The notes: generated from the sequence alone by a model not told the origin. 40,850 nucleotides of DNA from Methanomassiliicoccaceae archaeon (GCA_016284295.1 JAEEOP010000019.1:1-40850), one strand, 5' to 3'. Numbered from the stretch's first letter, positions 8,628-16,607 are shown. Made by a program: numbers and translations.

Positions 8628-8957
8628 ATGGCAAACGAAGCAAGGAATCTGCAGAAGCAGGGCACGGGCAAGTCCGCAGTGGGCCTGGCCATGATCGCTG
8701 TGGGCATAGTGCTGCTGATCGGCCTGATCGTCTGGATCCTCACGAACCCCGCGGTCCTGGACGTGGTCGTCACACTCGCGCTGGCCATAGTCGTGGCGCT
8801 GGTCGTGATCTGCCTCATCATCGCTGGTATCATGGCGATCATCGCACTGCCCATGTATGCAGTGAAGGGTGAGCAGTATCAGGAGGGTGTGGATTACAGC
8901 CTCAGCGACGTCAAGCCCGTCAAGGAATCGTCCTCCGAGAAGAAGGAGAACGAGTGA
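8628..8957 (+). CDS. Small two-helix membrane protein (hypothetical)
   Basis: A 109-aa protein with a polar basic N-terminus, two long hydrophobic helices (about residues 20-38 and 44-78) and a charged C-terminal tail rich in K, E and S. The ribosome binding site AGGGGAT lies about 9 nt before the ATG. It forms an operon with the AIM24-type gene and is closed by the hairpin at 8966-8979. I do not recognise a family. Confidence 0.72.
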   Translation: MANEARNLQKQGTGKSAVGLAMIAVGIVLLIGLIVWILTNPAVLDVVVTLALAIVVALVVICLIIAGIMAIIALPMYAVKGEQYQEGVDYSLSDVKPVKESSSEKKENE

Positions 8958-8965
8958 AAACATCG

Positions 8966-8979
8966 GGGGTCCGCCCCCA
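8966..8979 (+). terminator. Hairpin terminator after the AIM24 operon
   Basis: GGGGG (8966-8970), loop TCCG, CCCCC (8975-8979), followed by a T-rich stretch (CTTCCTTTT). It starts 8 nt after the stop codon. Confidence 0.6.
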
Positions 8980-9013
8980 TCTTCCTTTTGGTCACTTAAC
9001 ACCTTTCGATTCG

Positions 9014-9024
9014 TTTATTATTTG
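9014..9024 (+). promoter_or_regulatory. TATA box of radB
   Basis: TTTATTATTTG is centred about 25 nt before the GTG at 9043. It would give a leaderless transcript and rules out the long upstream frame extension. Confidence 0.55.
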
Positions 9025-9042
9025 TTTGATATATCGGGTATT

Positions 9043-9702
9043 GTGGATAGGATACCGTTGGGATGTTCCCAGTTCGATCGCCTTTTGGGTGGGGGGATCG
9101 AGAAAGGGAGCGTCACGCTCATCTATGGGGAGGCCGGAGCAGGCAAGAGCAACGTATGCATGCAGCTCGCCCGCAACATCGCCATCAACGGTGACAAGGT
9201 GGCCTACATAGACACGGAGGGATTGTCCTCGGAGCGTCTCGCCCAGGTATTCAAGGATCATGAGGACGTCATGAAGAATCTTCTGATCTTCGAGGTGCAC
9301 AGCTTCCAGGAGCAGTCCGACCGTATCGCAAAGATAGAGAAGCTCGCATCCACCGGGAAGATCTCGATGGTCATCATCGATTCCCTGACGATGTTCTACC
9401 GCCTGAACCACGACGACAATTCCGTCAGGAACGATTTTATCAAGCAGACCGAGATCCTTCTCAACATGGCGAGGCAGTACGAGATCGCCGTCATGGCGAC
9501 CTCGCAGGTCTACACAAATCTGAACAGCGGCGGGGTCGAGTTCCTCGGAGGGCACGCGCTCCATCACAACGCTAAAACAATAATCCGTTTGGATAAGAGG
9601 ACGGAAGGGAGAAGGGTCGCGGTGATCATGAAGCACAGGAGCCTCCCCGAGGGAAGGTCCGCCATGTACCGCATCACCGAGACCGGCATCTCCGATGTAT
9701 GA
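9043..9702 (+). CDS. radB: DNA repair and recombination protein RadB
   Basis: Archaeal RecA/RadA paralogue that assists homologous recombination and repair. Only the core ATPase domain is present (219 aa), without the N-terminal helix-hairpin-helix domain of RadA, as expected for RadB. Walker A is GEAGAGKSN and Walker B is VIIDSLTMF; the C-terminal ATSQVY and KHRSLPEGRSAMYRIT are family-like. The protein begins at a GTG (DRIPLGCSQFDRLLGGGI...) placed about 25 nt after a TATA box. The frame remains open upstream through the previous gene's terminator but that part has no protein-like character. Confidence 0.93.
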   Translation: MDRIPLGCSQFDRLLGGGIEKGSVTLIYGEAGAGKSNVCMQLARNIAINGDKVAYIDTEGLSSERLAQVFKDHEDVMKNLLIFEVHSFQEQSDRIAKIEKLASTGKISMVIIDSLTMFYRLNHDDNSVRNDFIKQTEILLNMARQYEIAVMATSQVYTNLNSGGVEFLGGHALHHNAKTIIRLDKRTEGRRVAVIMKHRSLPEGRSAMYRITETGISDV

Positions 9703-9704
9703 GG

Positions 9705-10691
9705 TCAGACCTCTCTGTTTATTCCGTATTCCGCCAGAGCGATCATGAACTCCTTCTCTTCGCTCTCGGGCAGGAACGCGATCTTCTGCTTTGCGATCTC
9801 AACCTTCTTCTTGGCGAGGTCGAGGTTGTAATCAATGGCTCCGACCTCCTCCATGATGCGCTTGGCTTCGGCGCATTCCTCGTCGGAGGCGGCCATGTTG
9901 CCCAGGATGGACTTGAACCTGTCAAGTTTCTCGGGATCGGCGAGGACGTCCATCGTGTGGGTGACCATGCATGTGCACTTGCCCTTGCGTATGTCGTTGC
10001 CGACGGACTTCCCAGTCTTGGCGGGGTCCCCGGCGATGCCGAGGTAGTCGTCGAACATCTGGAATCCGAGTCCGAGCTCGATGGCGTAGTCGTAGATGGC
10101 CTCCACGTCCTTCTTGGGGGCCCCTCCAACGATGGCACCGCTTGCCGCGGCCGCAGCGAATAGGACGCTGGTCTTCAGCTTGATTGTCTCCAGGTACTCC
10201 TCCTCGGATACGATCTGACCCTCGTTGTTGACGTCCATCTGCTGTCCACGGCCCAGGTCCCACACCGCGTCGGAGACGTATCTCAGCACTTCGACGAGCC
10301 TGTCGCCGGGGATGTCGAGCCTGGATATGAGCTGGAATGCCTTGCTGTAGAGAGCATCTCCTGCGAGGACCGCCGTGGCCATCCCGTATCCCTTGTGGAT
10401 GGTGGTCATTCCCCTGCGGACATCGTCGTCGTCCATCAGGTCGTCGTGGATGAGAGTGAAGTTGTGGATGTACTCGATGGCGACTGCCAGGGGCACGGCC
10501 TTGGATGAATCCCCTCCGACGGCCCTGCATGCGGCCATGACTATGGCGGGGCGCATCCTTTTGCCGCCCGCGTACGGGTACTGCTTGCAGGCATCGATGA
10601 GGTTCTGGGGGTTCTCATCCACGATGTTGCTCTTGATCGCCCCATCGAGCTCGGCCGACATCTTCTTCAGGTATTCTTTGGCATCGATCAT
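9705..10691 (-). CDS. Geranylgeranyl diphosphate synthase (polyprenyl synthetase)
   Basis: Condenses IPP with allylic diphosphates to make the C20 chain of archaeal membrane lipids. The first aspartate-rich motif DDLMD starts at D83 and the second is FDDYLG. Phe78, five residues before the first motif, is the chain-length residue that known archaeal GGPP synthases use to stop at C20, so GGPP rather than FPP is the likely product. 328 aa. It starts with an ATGA overlap on the stop of fni and is the last gene of the ipk-fni-GGPPS operon. Confidence 0.93.
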   Translation of the reverse strand: MIDAKEYLKKMSAELDGAIKSNIVDENPQNLIDACKQYPYAGGKRMRPAIVMAACRAVGGDSSKAVPLAVAIEYIHNFTLIHDDLMDDDDVRRGMTTIHKGYGMATAVLAGDALYSKAFQLISRLDIPGDRLVEVLRYVSDAVWDLGRGQQMDVNNEGQIVSEEEYLETIKLKTSVLFAAAAASGAIVGGAPKKDVEAIYDYAIELGLGFQMFDDYLGIAGDPAKTGKSVGNDIRKGKCTCMVTHTMDVLADPEKLDRFKSILGNMAASDEECAEAKRIMEEVGAIDYNLDLAKKKVEIAKQKIAFLPESEEKEFMIALAEYGINREV

Positions 10692-11740
10692 ATCTGTTCC
10701 ATCCATTCCTTGGTCTCGCCCAGGATAACGTACCGGGCATTCGAAAGCTGTTTGAGGTCCTTGGAGCCCGTGAGTAGCATCGCGGCCCTCAGTTCCTCCT
10801 TGATGATTGTGAGTTTGTCGATCACGGCCTGGGTCGATTCCATGGCATCCTTCAGGATGGCGTTGGCGATCCCGGCGGCGGTGGCGCCCATCGCTATGGA
10901 TGTGGCCGCATGCAATCCGTCCAGAATCCCTCCGGACGCGATCAGCGGGAGCCCGCATCCTGCGCATGACTTCAGCGACACCGGTGCGGGGATACCCCAG
11001 TCGAAGAACGTGTTCCCGAGATTGGATCCTATGTTGTCCTCCGTTTCCAGTGCACGGTAGAACTCGACTGCGGCGAAGCTTGTGCCTCCCATTCCTGAGA
11101 TGTCCGCCCCCTGGATACCGATACCTTTGAGCTTGGACATCACCTGCGGGGATATGCCTGCTCCCGTCTCCTTGACGATGATCGGGTACTTCTGGGCAAG
11201 ACCGCGTATGGCGTCGTAGCATCCTGCGAAGTTCCTGTCGCCCTCGGGCTGGACCATCTCCTGCAGGGGGTTGAGGTGCACTGCCATGACGTCCGCATCC
11301 ACAAGGTCCATCGCCTCCTGGACCATCTCGTCGGTGAACATCTTGCCGCTCTTCTGCCCTATGAGCTGGACGGCCCCGATGTTGCCGATCACCAGCGGGA
11401 CATCGTAATCCTTGATGACGGAGAAGCTCTCGGGGCTGGATCCCGTGACCCCTGCCCTCTCGCTCCCGATACCCATGCCGATGCCCATCTCCGCGCATGC
11501 TTCCGCGATGTGCGCGTTGATCTTCTTGGCGCCCGGGAATCCTCCGGTGATCGCGGTGACTATGAGCGGGAACTCCAGCTCGCTGCGGAACAGCCTGCAG
11601 GTCATGTCTATGTCGTCGGCGTCGATCTCCGGCAGGGCGTTGTGCACGAATCTCACATCGTCCCAGTAGCAGTGGCCGGGAGCCACACGCTCGTTCCTGC
11701 AGATTCTGATATGGTCGGCCTTCCTCTCTTTGATTGTCAT
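10688..11740 (-). CDS. fni: Isopentenyl-diphosphate delta-isomerase type 2 (FMN-dependent)
   Basis: Converts IPP to DMAPP using reduced FMN. The 350-aa TIM-barrel protein opens with RKADHIRIC and contains GFPGAKKINAHIAEA, the MAVHLNPLQEMVQPEGDR substrate region, the VKETGAGIS strand and glycine-rich phosphate-binding segments (ASGGILDG, AMGATAAGIA). It follows ipk by 4 nt and overlaps the GGPP synthase gene, so IPP is made, isomerised and elongated by consecutive genes of one transcript. Confidence 0.95.
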   Translation of the reverse strand: MTIKERKADHIRICRNERVAPGHCYWDDVRFVHNALPEIDADDIDMTCRLFRSELEFPLIVTAITGGFPGAKKINAHIAEACAEMGIGMGIGSERAGVTGSSPESFSVIKDYDVPLVIGNIGAVQLIGQKSGKMFTDEMVQEAMDLVDADVMAVHLNPLQEMVQPEGDRNFAGCYDAIRGLAQKYPIIVKETGAGISPQVMSKLKGIGIQGADISGMGGTSFAAVEFYRALETEDNIGSNLGNTFFDWGIPAPVSLKSCAGCGLPLIASGGILDGLHAATSIAMGATAAGIANAILKDAMESTQAVIDKLTIIKEELRAAMLLTGSKDLKQLSNARYVILGETKEWMEQI

Positions 11741-11744
11741 GATA

Positions 11745-12515
11745 TCACGGTCTGACCTTGGTGCAGACGACGTCCTCGCCCTTCAGCAGGGAGAGCAGCC
11801 TTCCGGGCACCGTGCCGTTCACGAGTATGCATTCCCCGGAATCGCCGCACATGTTCAGCATCTCCTCTATCTTTCCGCGGATGCCTCCGGTGACGTCCGC
11901 AACGGAGAGCTCCGAATCCAGATGGTCCAGGGTCCTGCGGTCCGCCTTCTCTATGAGCTTTGCATCCGGGTCCTTCTTGGGGTCCGCTGTGAATATGCCG
12001 TCCACGTCCGATACAAAGACGACCTTCTCGGGCTTGAATATCTTCGCGAGCACTTCCATCGCCTGGTCCCCGGAGCATATGCCGAATCCCTTGGAGCGGT
12101 CCGCGACCACGTCCCCGAAGAGTATGGGCATGACGCCGAGATGGGCCAGTCTCTTCACGGCCTCGTCGTTGTCCGCGATGAGCCTGCCGTTGTCCATGAC
12201 GAAGCATGATCCCGGAGGCACCGAGACGGCGGGGATACCGACCTTCATGAGTTCGACAACTACCTTCTGGCTGAGGTCCCTGACATCGTATTGGACCTGG
12301 GCAACGGCCGGGACCTGCCTGAAATCCTGCAGCCCGTCCTTCAGAGAATACTGCTTTGCGATAACGTGTCCGAACGATCCCGCGCCGTGGACGATCATCA
12401 CTCCTTTGCCAGATGCGGCGATCTCCTTGCATAGCCTGGAGGTCTGCTCCTGGTTGAACGATCTGTATTGGGATTTGTCTGTGATGACGCTTCCGCCCAG
12501 TTTGATGAGAATCAT
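11745..12515 (-). CDS. Isopentenyl phosphate kinase
   Basis: Phosphorylates isopentenyl phosphate to IPP, the last step of the archaeal variants of the mevalonate pathway. Amino-acid-kinase fold: N-terminal IKLGGSVIT, the hallmark HGAGSFGH with the catalytic His at position 50, and the C-terminal [13 protein letters not shown] nucleotide region. 256 aa, usual for the family. It is the first gene of the ipk-fni-GGPPS operon, with a TATA box about 25 nt before the ATG (leaderless). Confidence 0.95.
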   Translation of the reverse strand: MILIKLGGSVITDKSQYRSFNQEQTSRLCKEIAASGKGVMIVHGAGSFGHVIAKQYSLKDGLQDFRQVPAVAQVQYDVRDLSQKVVVELMKVGIPAVSVPPGSCFVMDNGRLIADNDEAVKRLAHLGVMPILFGDVVADRSKGFGICSGDQAMEVLAKIFKPEKVVFVSDVDGIFTADPKKDPDAKLIEKADRRTLDHLDSELSVADVTGGIRGKIEEMLNMCGDSGECILVNGTVPGRLLSLLKGEDVVCTKVRP

Positions 12516-12535
12516 CGCTGTCGGGATTTGTTCGT

Positions 12536-12547
12536 CTTATAATAAAG
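12536..12547 (-). promoter_or_regulatory. TATA box of the ipk operon
   Basis: The minus strand reads CTTTATTATAAG about 25 nt before the ipk start codon, implying a leaderless mRNA. Confidence 0.55.
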
Positions 12548-12624
12548 CGTTTGGTCGCAATTGTCGAACACTTCACGACGCTGGAATGACTCACGTCCAC
12601 CGAAAGAGAATGAAGAAGAAAAGT

Positions 12625-12748
12625 GGTTGACAGCGTGCCTGAGTTCCCGTACGCTTGCGCAATACAGTACAGACAGGTACGCGGGAGGGCTTTACTGCCG
12701 GGTTCGGAATGGGACCGGGTGTGACTCCTCCGCTATGGCCGTCATACC
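12625..12748 (-). rRNA. 5S ribosomal RNA
   Basis: The minus strand contains the conserved 5S core (CCATAGCGG, then CCCGGTCCCATTCCGAACCC, then AAGCCC) and ends complementary to each other (GACGGC with GCTGTC, outer GGT with ACC). The ends are set from helix I and may be off by a few nt. A strong TATA box lies about 25 nt upstream and a T-rich stretch follows the 3' end. No 16S, 23S or tRNA gene is adjacent, so the gene is transcribed on its own, as in other Thermoplasmata with dispersed rRNA genes. Confidence 0.93.
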
Positions 12749-12768
12749 AATACAGGCGATATCAGAGG

Positions 12769-12781
12769 AATATATAATACT
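12769..12781 (-). promoter_or_regulatory. TATA box of 5S rRNA
   Basis: The minus strand reads AGTATTATATATT, centred about 27 nt before the predicted 5S 5' end. Confidence 0.65.
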
Positions 12782-12799
12782 TGTGATGAAGGCGTTTCC

Positions 12800-12862
12800 G
12801 TCAGAAGCGGTCACTTACCACGCCTGTCTGCATTCCAAACAAGGCAAGAGGCCGCTTCTGAC
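12800..12862. repeat. Unexplained 63-nt element with 11-bp perfect inverted repeat
   Basis: GTCAGAAGCGG (12800-12810) and CCGCTTCTGAC (12852-12862) are perfectly complementary. Inside, GCCT (12822-12825) and AGGC (12842-12845) could pair as a second helix. The element sits between the 5S promoter and the 3' end of the small membrane-anchored gene. It might be a terminator for that gene, a small structured RNA or a relic of a mobile element; no U-tract follows on either strand. Confidence 0.5.
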
Positions 12863-12897
12863 AAATAGTTTTGGTGCGAAATCGAACCTGGGGCACC

Positions 12898-13212
12898 TCA
12901 CTTCCTGTAGTGATGCACGACCACAAAAGCTGCGACTGCGATGATGAGGATCGCAGCTACTATCGCCGCTATGGTCGTCGGATCCGTGCCTGATGGCGTA
13001 TCTTTGTCCAGATAGTCGATCTTATCTCCGGTCGTGTATTCGATGGGGTTGAACAGCACCCTTTCGGATTTCTCGAATTTCACGATATAGATGTGACATA
13101 GGTTGTACACATCCGAGTCCGTGCTGAACGATTCCCTGACCACCAACGATACGTCGGGCATGACCACCATCCTGGTGTCTATGTCGACTACAGGGACATC
13201 CAGCTTCTTCAC
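12898..13212 (-). CDS. Small C-terminally membrane-anchored protein (possibly a truncated surface protein)
   Basis: A 104-aa protein with a beta-like polar domain (residues 1-75), a Ser/Thr/Pro-containing linker (DTPSGTDPTT), one hydrophobic helix (about 80-100) and the basic tail HHYRK. This tail is typical of archaeal surface proteins, yet there is no signal peptide. The only usable start in the open frame is a GTG at 13212, and a protein-like sequence (NIRLLTVVKKLDV) continues upstream of it to a TAG at 13255-13257. It may therefore be the remaining C-terminal end of a larger protein. Function unknown. Confidence 0.5.
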   Translation of the reverse strand: MKKLDVPVVDIDTRMVVMPDVSLVVRESFSTDSDVYNLCHIYIVKFEKSERVLFNPIEYTTGDKIDYLDKDTPSGTDPTTIAAIVAAILIIAVAAFVVVHHYRK

Positions 13213-13362
13213 GACGGTGAGGAGTCTGATGTTCTTCTGAACATCCGGTCGAACCTAAAAAGGCTGAACTCTGTTTCAGATATACTTCCATTCAAACTAT
13301 CGATTCTCTGTCGCCAAGTCGGACTATGCAGGTAATCGATGGAAGGGATAAGAAAAGGATCT

Positions 13363-13380
13363 CGGCGGTCGTTGCCGCCG
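13363..13380 (-). terminator. Hairpin terminator after dapB
   Basis: CGGCGG (13363-13368) pairs with CCGCCG (13375-13380). On the minus strand the hairpin begins 10 nt after the dapB stop and is followed within a few nt by CCTTTTCTTATC. Confidence 0.6.
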
Positions 13381-13389
13381 GTAAAAGGA

Positions 13390-14190
13390 TCATTCGAGGA
13401 CGTCCGTCATGCTGTAGACGGCGCCCTTCTTCTGGGAGACGACCCACTTGGCGGCCATGACCGCTCCGGCGACGAAGACCTCGCGGGAGTGCGCCTGGTG
13501 GCGGATCTCGATCCTCTCGGAGTTGCCGATGAACATGACCGTGTGGTCCCCGACGATGTCCCCTCCCCTGACGGCGTGGATGCCGATCTCCTTTCCGCGG
13601 GGGCAGACTCCCTCGCGTCCGCAGACGAGCTCCTTGCCTCCGAGCTCCTCGCTGATGATCTCGGCCGCAGTCAGGGCGGTTCCGCTGGGCGCATCCTTCT
13701 TCTGGTTGTGGTGCGCCTCGATGATCTCCACATCGTAGTCGAGACCGAGGTTCTTCGCGGCCTCCCTGCAGAGCTTGAAGAATATGCCCACTCCGATGGA
13801 GTAGTTGGTGGAGATGACCGCTGCGACGTTGTTCTCCACAACGGCGTCGTTGATGGCCTTCTTCTGCTCAGGGGACAGTCCGGTGGTCCCGATGATGAGG
13901 TTGACTCCGGCCTTTGCAGCGATGGGTGCGTTGACCGCTGTCGCGGGGGCGACGGTGAAATCGAGGATGACATCCGTCTTGGACTCCTTCAGGACCTTCT
14001 CCAGGTCCTTGGGGTCGGATACGGCCACATCGAGCTTCCCGATTCCGCAGACCTCCCCTATGTCCTTGCCGACGTTCACAAGGTCGAAGGCCGCCGAGAC
14101 CTTCATGCCCTCTGTCGCGTTGATACGGCGGACGATCATCTGACCCATCTTTCCACATGCCCCAACCAGGGCCGCTCTTACCTCTGCCAT
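13390..14190 (-). CDS. dapB: 4-hydroxy-tetrahydrodipicolinate reductase
   Basis: NAD(P)H-dependent step of the diaminopimelate route to lysine. The N-terminal Rossmann motif ALVGACGKMGQMI, the family signature EAHHNQKKDAPSGTAL, and IHAVRGGDIVGDHTV are present. 266 aa. The ATG at 14190 is chosen over one at 14232 because GAGGT lies before it and the TATA box at 14243-14251 is only about 15 nt from the upstream ATG. No other dap gene is close, so it appears to be a single-gene transcript, closed by a hairpin. Confidence 0.95.
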   Translation of the reverse strand: MAEVRAALVGACGKMGQMIVRRINATEGMKVSAAFDLVNVGKDIGEVCGIGKLDVAVSDPKDLEKVLKESKTDVILDFTVAPATAVNAPIAAKAGVNLIIGTTGLSPEQKKAINDAVVENNVAAVISTNYSIGVGIFFKLCREAAKNLGLDYDVEIIEAHHNQKKDAPSGTALTAAEIISEELGGKELVCGREGVCPRGKEIGIHAVRGGDIVGDHTVMFIGNSERIEIRHQAHSREVFVAGAVMAAKWVVSQKKGAVYSMTDVLE

Positions 14191-14242
14191 TCTAAGACCT
14201 CTCTGAACTCTGATGTTCCTGGATTCGGTCATACTTTGGAAC

Positions 14243-14251
14243 GTATATAAT
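14243..14251 (-). promoter_or_regulatory. TATA box of dapB
   Basis: The minus strand reads ATTATATAC; transcription is expected near 14220, giving a leader of about 30 nt that carries GAGGT. Confidence 0.55.
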
Positions 14252-14303
14252 CTGATACGGACGCGTGTCCGGAGAATCGTAAAACGATAGTGTGATTGGA
14301 GGT

Positions 14304-14333
14304 CCCCCTTCCCAAAGGAGGGAGGGAAGGGGG
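14304..14333. terminator. Strong hairpin downstream of mtaB (10-bp stem)
   Basis: CCCCCTTCCC (14304-14313) and GGGAAGGGGG (14324-14333) form a perfect 10-bp stem with a 10-nt purine-rich loop, about 90 nt past the mtaB stop. On the minus strand no T-tract follows directly, so it may protect the mRNA 3' end rather than terminate by itself. Confidence 0.5.
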
Positions 14334-14396
14334 TTTCATCGTCGTCCGCTCGGAAAGGAATGTGTAAAGCAGGCGAACAATGAACGTGAGGTAGGA

Positions 14397-14408
14397 CCCC
14401 CGAAGGGG
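14397..14408 (-). terminator. UUCG-type hairpin at the 3' end of mtaB
   Basis: The minus strand reads CCCCTTCGGGGG about 15 nt after the mtaB stop codon: a short G/C stem with a TTCG loop, of the same type as the one after aspS. Confidence 0.45.
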
Positions 14409-14422
14409 CCGGTGACACACGA

Positions 14423-15823
14423 TCAGAGATCGTAGTTCTTCATGTTGAAGTTGGGGACGGTGTCCTTGTACTCCTTGATCGCCCACTCGACGAACTTGTC
14501 GGTGTCGTCAGGGAGTGCGGACAGCTTCTTGTGGATGTCCTGGAGTGTCTCCAACTGCTTGGTTGTGAGTCCGAGCTCCTTGCTCTCGTATCCCTTGAGC
14601 ATGATCTCGGCGGCCTTGAGTCCCGCGGCCTTCGACCTGAGGTACAGGTCGTTTCCATTATCTGCAATGACTTGTCCTATTTCAAAGGCGTGGTCGTATG
14701 CGAGGATGTATGCCTCGGGTCCTCTGTACCTGTCGGCGTACATGTAGAGGTCCCTCAGGACCTTCTCCTGCTTGAGCTGGATGGCGGTGTTCATCAGGGC
14801 GGACTCGTATCCGATGGATCCGAACCAGCACTGGACGGACGTTCCTCCGAACTCGGGGTGGTACTCGACGGACTCGTTGGACCACAGGTCGCAGCACTGT
14901 GCGATGAGGTTACCCTGCAGGTCGCAGTGTGCGCACTGGCAGTTCTTACCCTCCTGGGTGGTGGGCTTTCCTGCGATGGCCTTGACGATGGGTCCCTCGT
15001 AACCGCAGTCCTTGTCGGGTCCGAGCGCACCGCACTCCCAGGCGCAGAGCGTCCTGGCTGCGGAGATGGCACGGGTGACGGCGGAGAATGTCCTCTGGAC
15101 ATCCTGGTCGAGCATTCCTCCTGCCATGAACATGGAAACGTTCGCTCCGGAACAGTTGGTGTCTCCTCCGGGGGTGGTGTGGTTCTTCTTGCAGATGTCG
15201 ACCATCTGCTCCCAGATGTATGTCATGTCGATGGATCCGAGGTATCCGACTCCGAACAGGAATGCGACGATGTCTCCGTTGGTGACGGCGTAGTCGGCGA
15301 ACTCCTTTCCTCCGACGGATTCGACGGAGAGGTTGTCCGCACCGTTCTCGCATGCGATGTCACAGCACTCGAAGAACTTCTCGGGGTATGCGTGGGCGGA
15401 GTCCATTCCGGGCCTGAGTCCGTGGTCGGCCTCACGCTGGTCGGGGATGGTCTGCCTGGTACCGCAGTTCAGTCCGTACTCCTCGTGGTACTTCTCGCAC
15501 ATCTCCTCCTGGCCCGCAACGACGGGTGCGGAGAGCTTGGCCTGGTTCATCTGGGAGACCCACTCGGTCTCGAGCTGGACGTTGGGGAATCCGACGGTGA
15601 TGGCCCTGTCGAGGACATCCTTGGTGATGTAGTCGACGTACTCCTTTCTGAGTCTCTCGGGGTCCTTCTCGGTTCCGGGCCTGGGTGCGTAGTTGATCTC
15701 GGGGACGACGTATCCTGCTCCGAGCTTGAGGCCGAATCCGTAGGTGACGGGGTGCTTTGCGCTTCCCATGACCAGGTCGTCCGCGTTGTCATATGCCATC
15801 TTTGTGTATCTTGTTACTGCCAT
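14423..15823 (-). CDS. mtaB: Methanol:corrinoid methyltransferase MtaB
   Basis: Zinc-dependent enzyme that takes the methyl group of methanol and transfers it to the Co(I) corrinoid of MtaC, the entry step of methanol-dependent methanogenesis. The 466-aa protein matches MtaB along its length (MAVTRYTKMAYDNADDLVMG at the start; the cysteine-rich segment GKNCQCAHCDLQGNLIAQCC near residues 290-315; a helical C-terminus). No TAG is present, as expected, since only the methylamine methyltransferases carry pyrrolysine. It starts 1 nt after the mtaC stop with GGAGGT upstream, so the two are translated together. Confidence 0.95.
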   Translation of the reverse strand: MAVTRYTKMAYDNADDLVMGSAKHPVTYGFGLKLGAGYVVPEINYAPRPGTEKDPERLRKEYVDYITKDVLDRAITVGFPNVQLETEWVSQMNQAKLSAPVVAGQEEMCEKYHEEYGLNCGTRQTIPDQREADHGLRPGMDSAHAYPEKFFECCDIACENGADNLSVESVGGKEFADYAVTNGDIVAFLFGVGYLGSIDMTYIWEQMVDICKKNHTTPGGDTNCSGANVSMFMAGGMLDQDVQRTFSAVTRAISAARTLCAWECGALGPDKDCGYEGPIVKAIAGKPTTQEGKNCQCAHCDLQGNLIAQCCDLWSNESVEYHPEFGGTSVQCWFGSIGYESALMNTAIQLKQEKVLRDLYMYADRYRGPEAYILAYDHAFEIGQVIADNGNDLYLRSKAAGLKAAEIMLKGYESKELGLTTKQLETLQDIHKKLSALPDDTDKFVEWAIKEYKDTVPNFNMKNYDL

Positions 15824-15824
15824 C

Positions 15825-16607
15825 TCACTGACCTCCTACAATGCTGTCCCACTCTTCTCTGATTCTCTTCCAGTCGTATCCCTGCCTGATCTTCTCTGCG
15901 ATCAGGGGGGTCTGGGGTGCCTTCTCGGAGTAGATTCCGAGGTCGTAGGAGTTGGCGTACTCCCTGTTGACGGCTCCGCCGCATCCCATCAGGGGGATGT
16001 TGATTCCCTTCTCCTGGAGGATCTTGGCCTCTGCGGGGAAGGCGGACATGGTCGTGGTCATGAGTGCTGTTCCGCTGGCAAAGAGGGGCTTGGTCTCCTC
16101 GACCTTGGCGATGAAGTCCACGATGGGGACGTCACGGCCCATGTCGATGACGTTGTATCCGGAGGACCTGACCATCACAGCTGCGATGTTCTTTCCGATG
16201 TCGTGGGGGTCTCCCTCTGCCGCGTGCATGATGACGGTTCCCTTGGACTCTCTTCCTCCGGGGACCTGCTTCTCGGCGATCGCGATTCCGATCTCCATTG
16301 TCTTAGCTGCCATCATGATCTCAGGAAGGAAGTATACGTGCTCTGCGTACAGCTTGGCGACGCATTCCATACCGGCGACGAGACCGTTGTTGATGATATC
16401 GAGGGGATCCCTTACCTTCAGGGCCTCCATGACGGTAGGTCCGACGGTCTTGAATTTCATGTGGAGAACTTCTTCTGCTACCTTCTTGAATACCTCATCG
16501 GTAGGCAACATCTTCTCAGCCATTTCCTCAGGAGTGAGCGACACCTGCTGTTCGATGTCGTAGCGCTTGAGGACCTTTGTGAAATCGGCTCCTTCTTTGC
16601 TTAGCAT
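15825..16607 (-). CDS. mtaC: Methanol corrinoid protein MtaC
   Basis: Carries the corrinoid cofactor that accepts methyl from MtaB and passes it to coenzyme M via MtaA (not in this window). A helical N-terminal domain (about residues 25-115) precedes the B12-binding Rossmann domain with the DxHxxG motif GDPHDIGKN, whose His135 is the lower axial cobalt ligand, and the later MGCGGAVN motif. 260 aa from the ATG at 16607, which has AGGTG 5 nt upstream; the frame is open to 16664 but that extension overlaps the promoter. First gene of the mtaC-mtaB operon. Confidence 0.95.
   Translation of the reverse strand: MLSKEGADFTKVLKRYDIEQQVSLTPEEMAEKMLPTDEVFKKVAEEVLHMKFKTVGPTVMEALKVRDPLDIINNGLVAGMECVAKLYAEHVYFLPEIMMAAKTMEIGIAIAEKQVPGGRESKGTVIMHAAEGDPHDIGKNIAAVMVRSSGYNVIDMGRDVPIVDFIAKVEETKPLFASGTALMTTTMSAFPAEAKILQEKGINIPLMGCGGAVNREYANSYDLGIYSEKAPQTPLIAEKIRQGYDWKRIREEWDSIVGGQ

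Noticed and set aside
12863-12897. tRNA-like 3' fragment on the minus strand (GGTTCGATT followed by GCACCA)
   Set aside because: The T-loop-like string has no pairing T stem, and no acceptor partner is found upstream, so a tRNA or an integration-site relic cannot be supported.
14191-14232. Upstream start for dapB at 14232
   Set aside because: It lies about 15 nt from the TATA box, before the expected transcription start; 14190 has GAGGT and begins at the family N-terminus.
14423-15823. Pyrrolysine in MtaB
   Set aside because: The mtaB frame has no internal TAG; methanol methyltransferases use zinc, and only the methylamine methyltransferases are known to carry pyrrolysine.
14531-15862. A 443-codon plus-strand frame opposite mtaB
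   Set aside because: Antisense shadow of a well-supported mtaB; its composition (very rich in Val, Leu, Asp, Gly) is that of a reverse-strand artefact.
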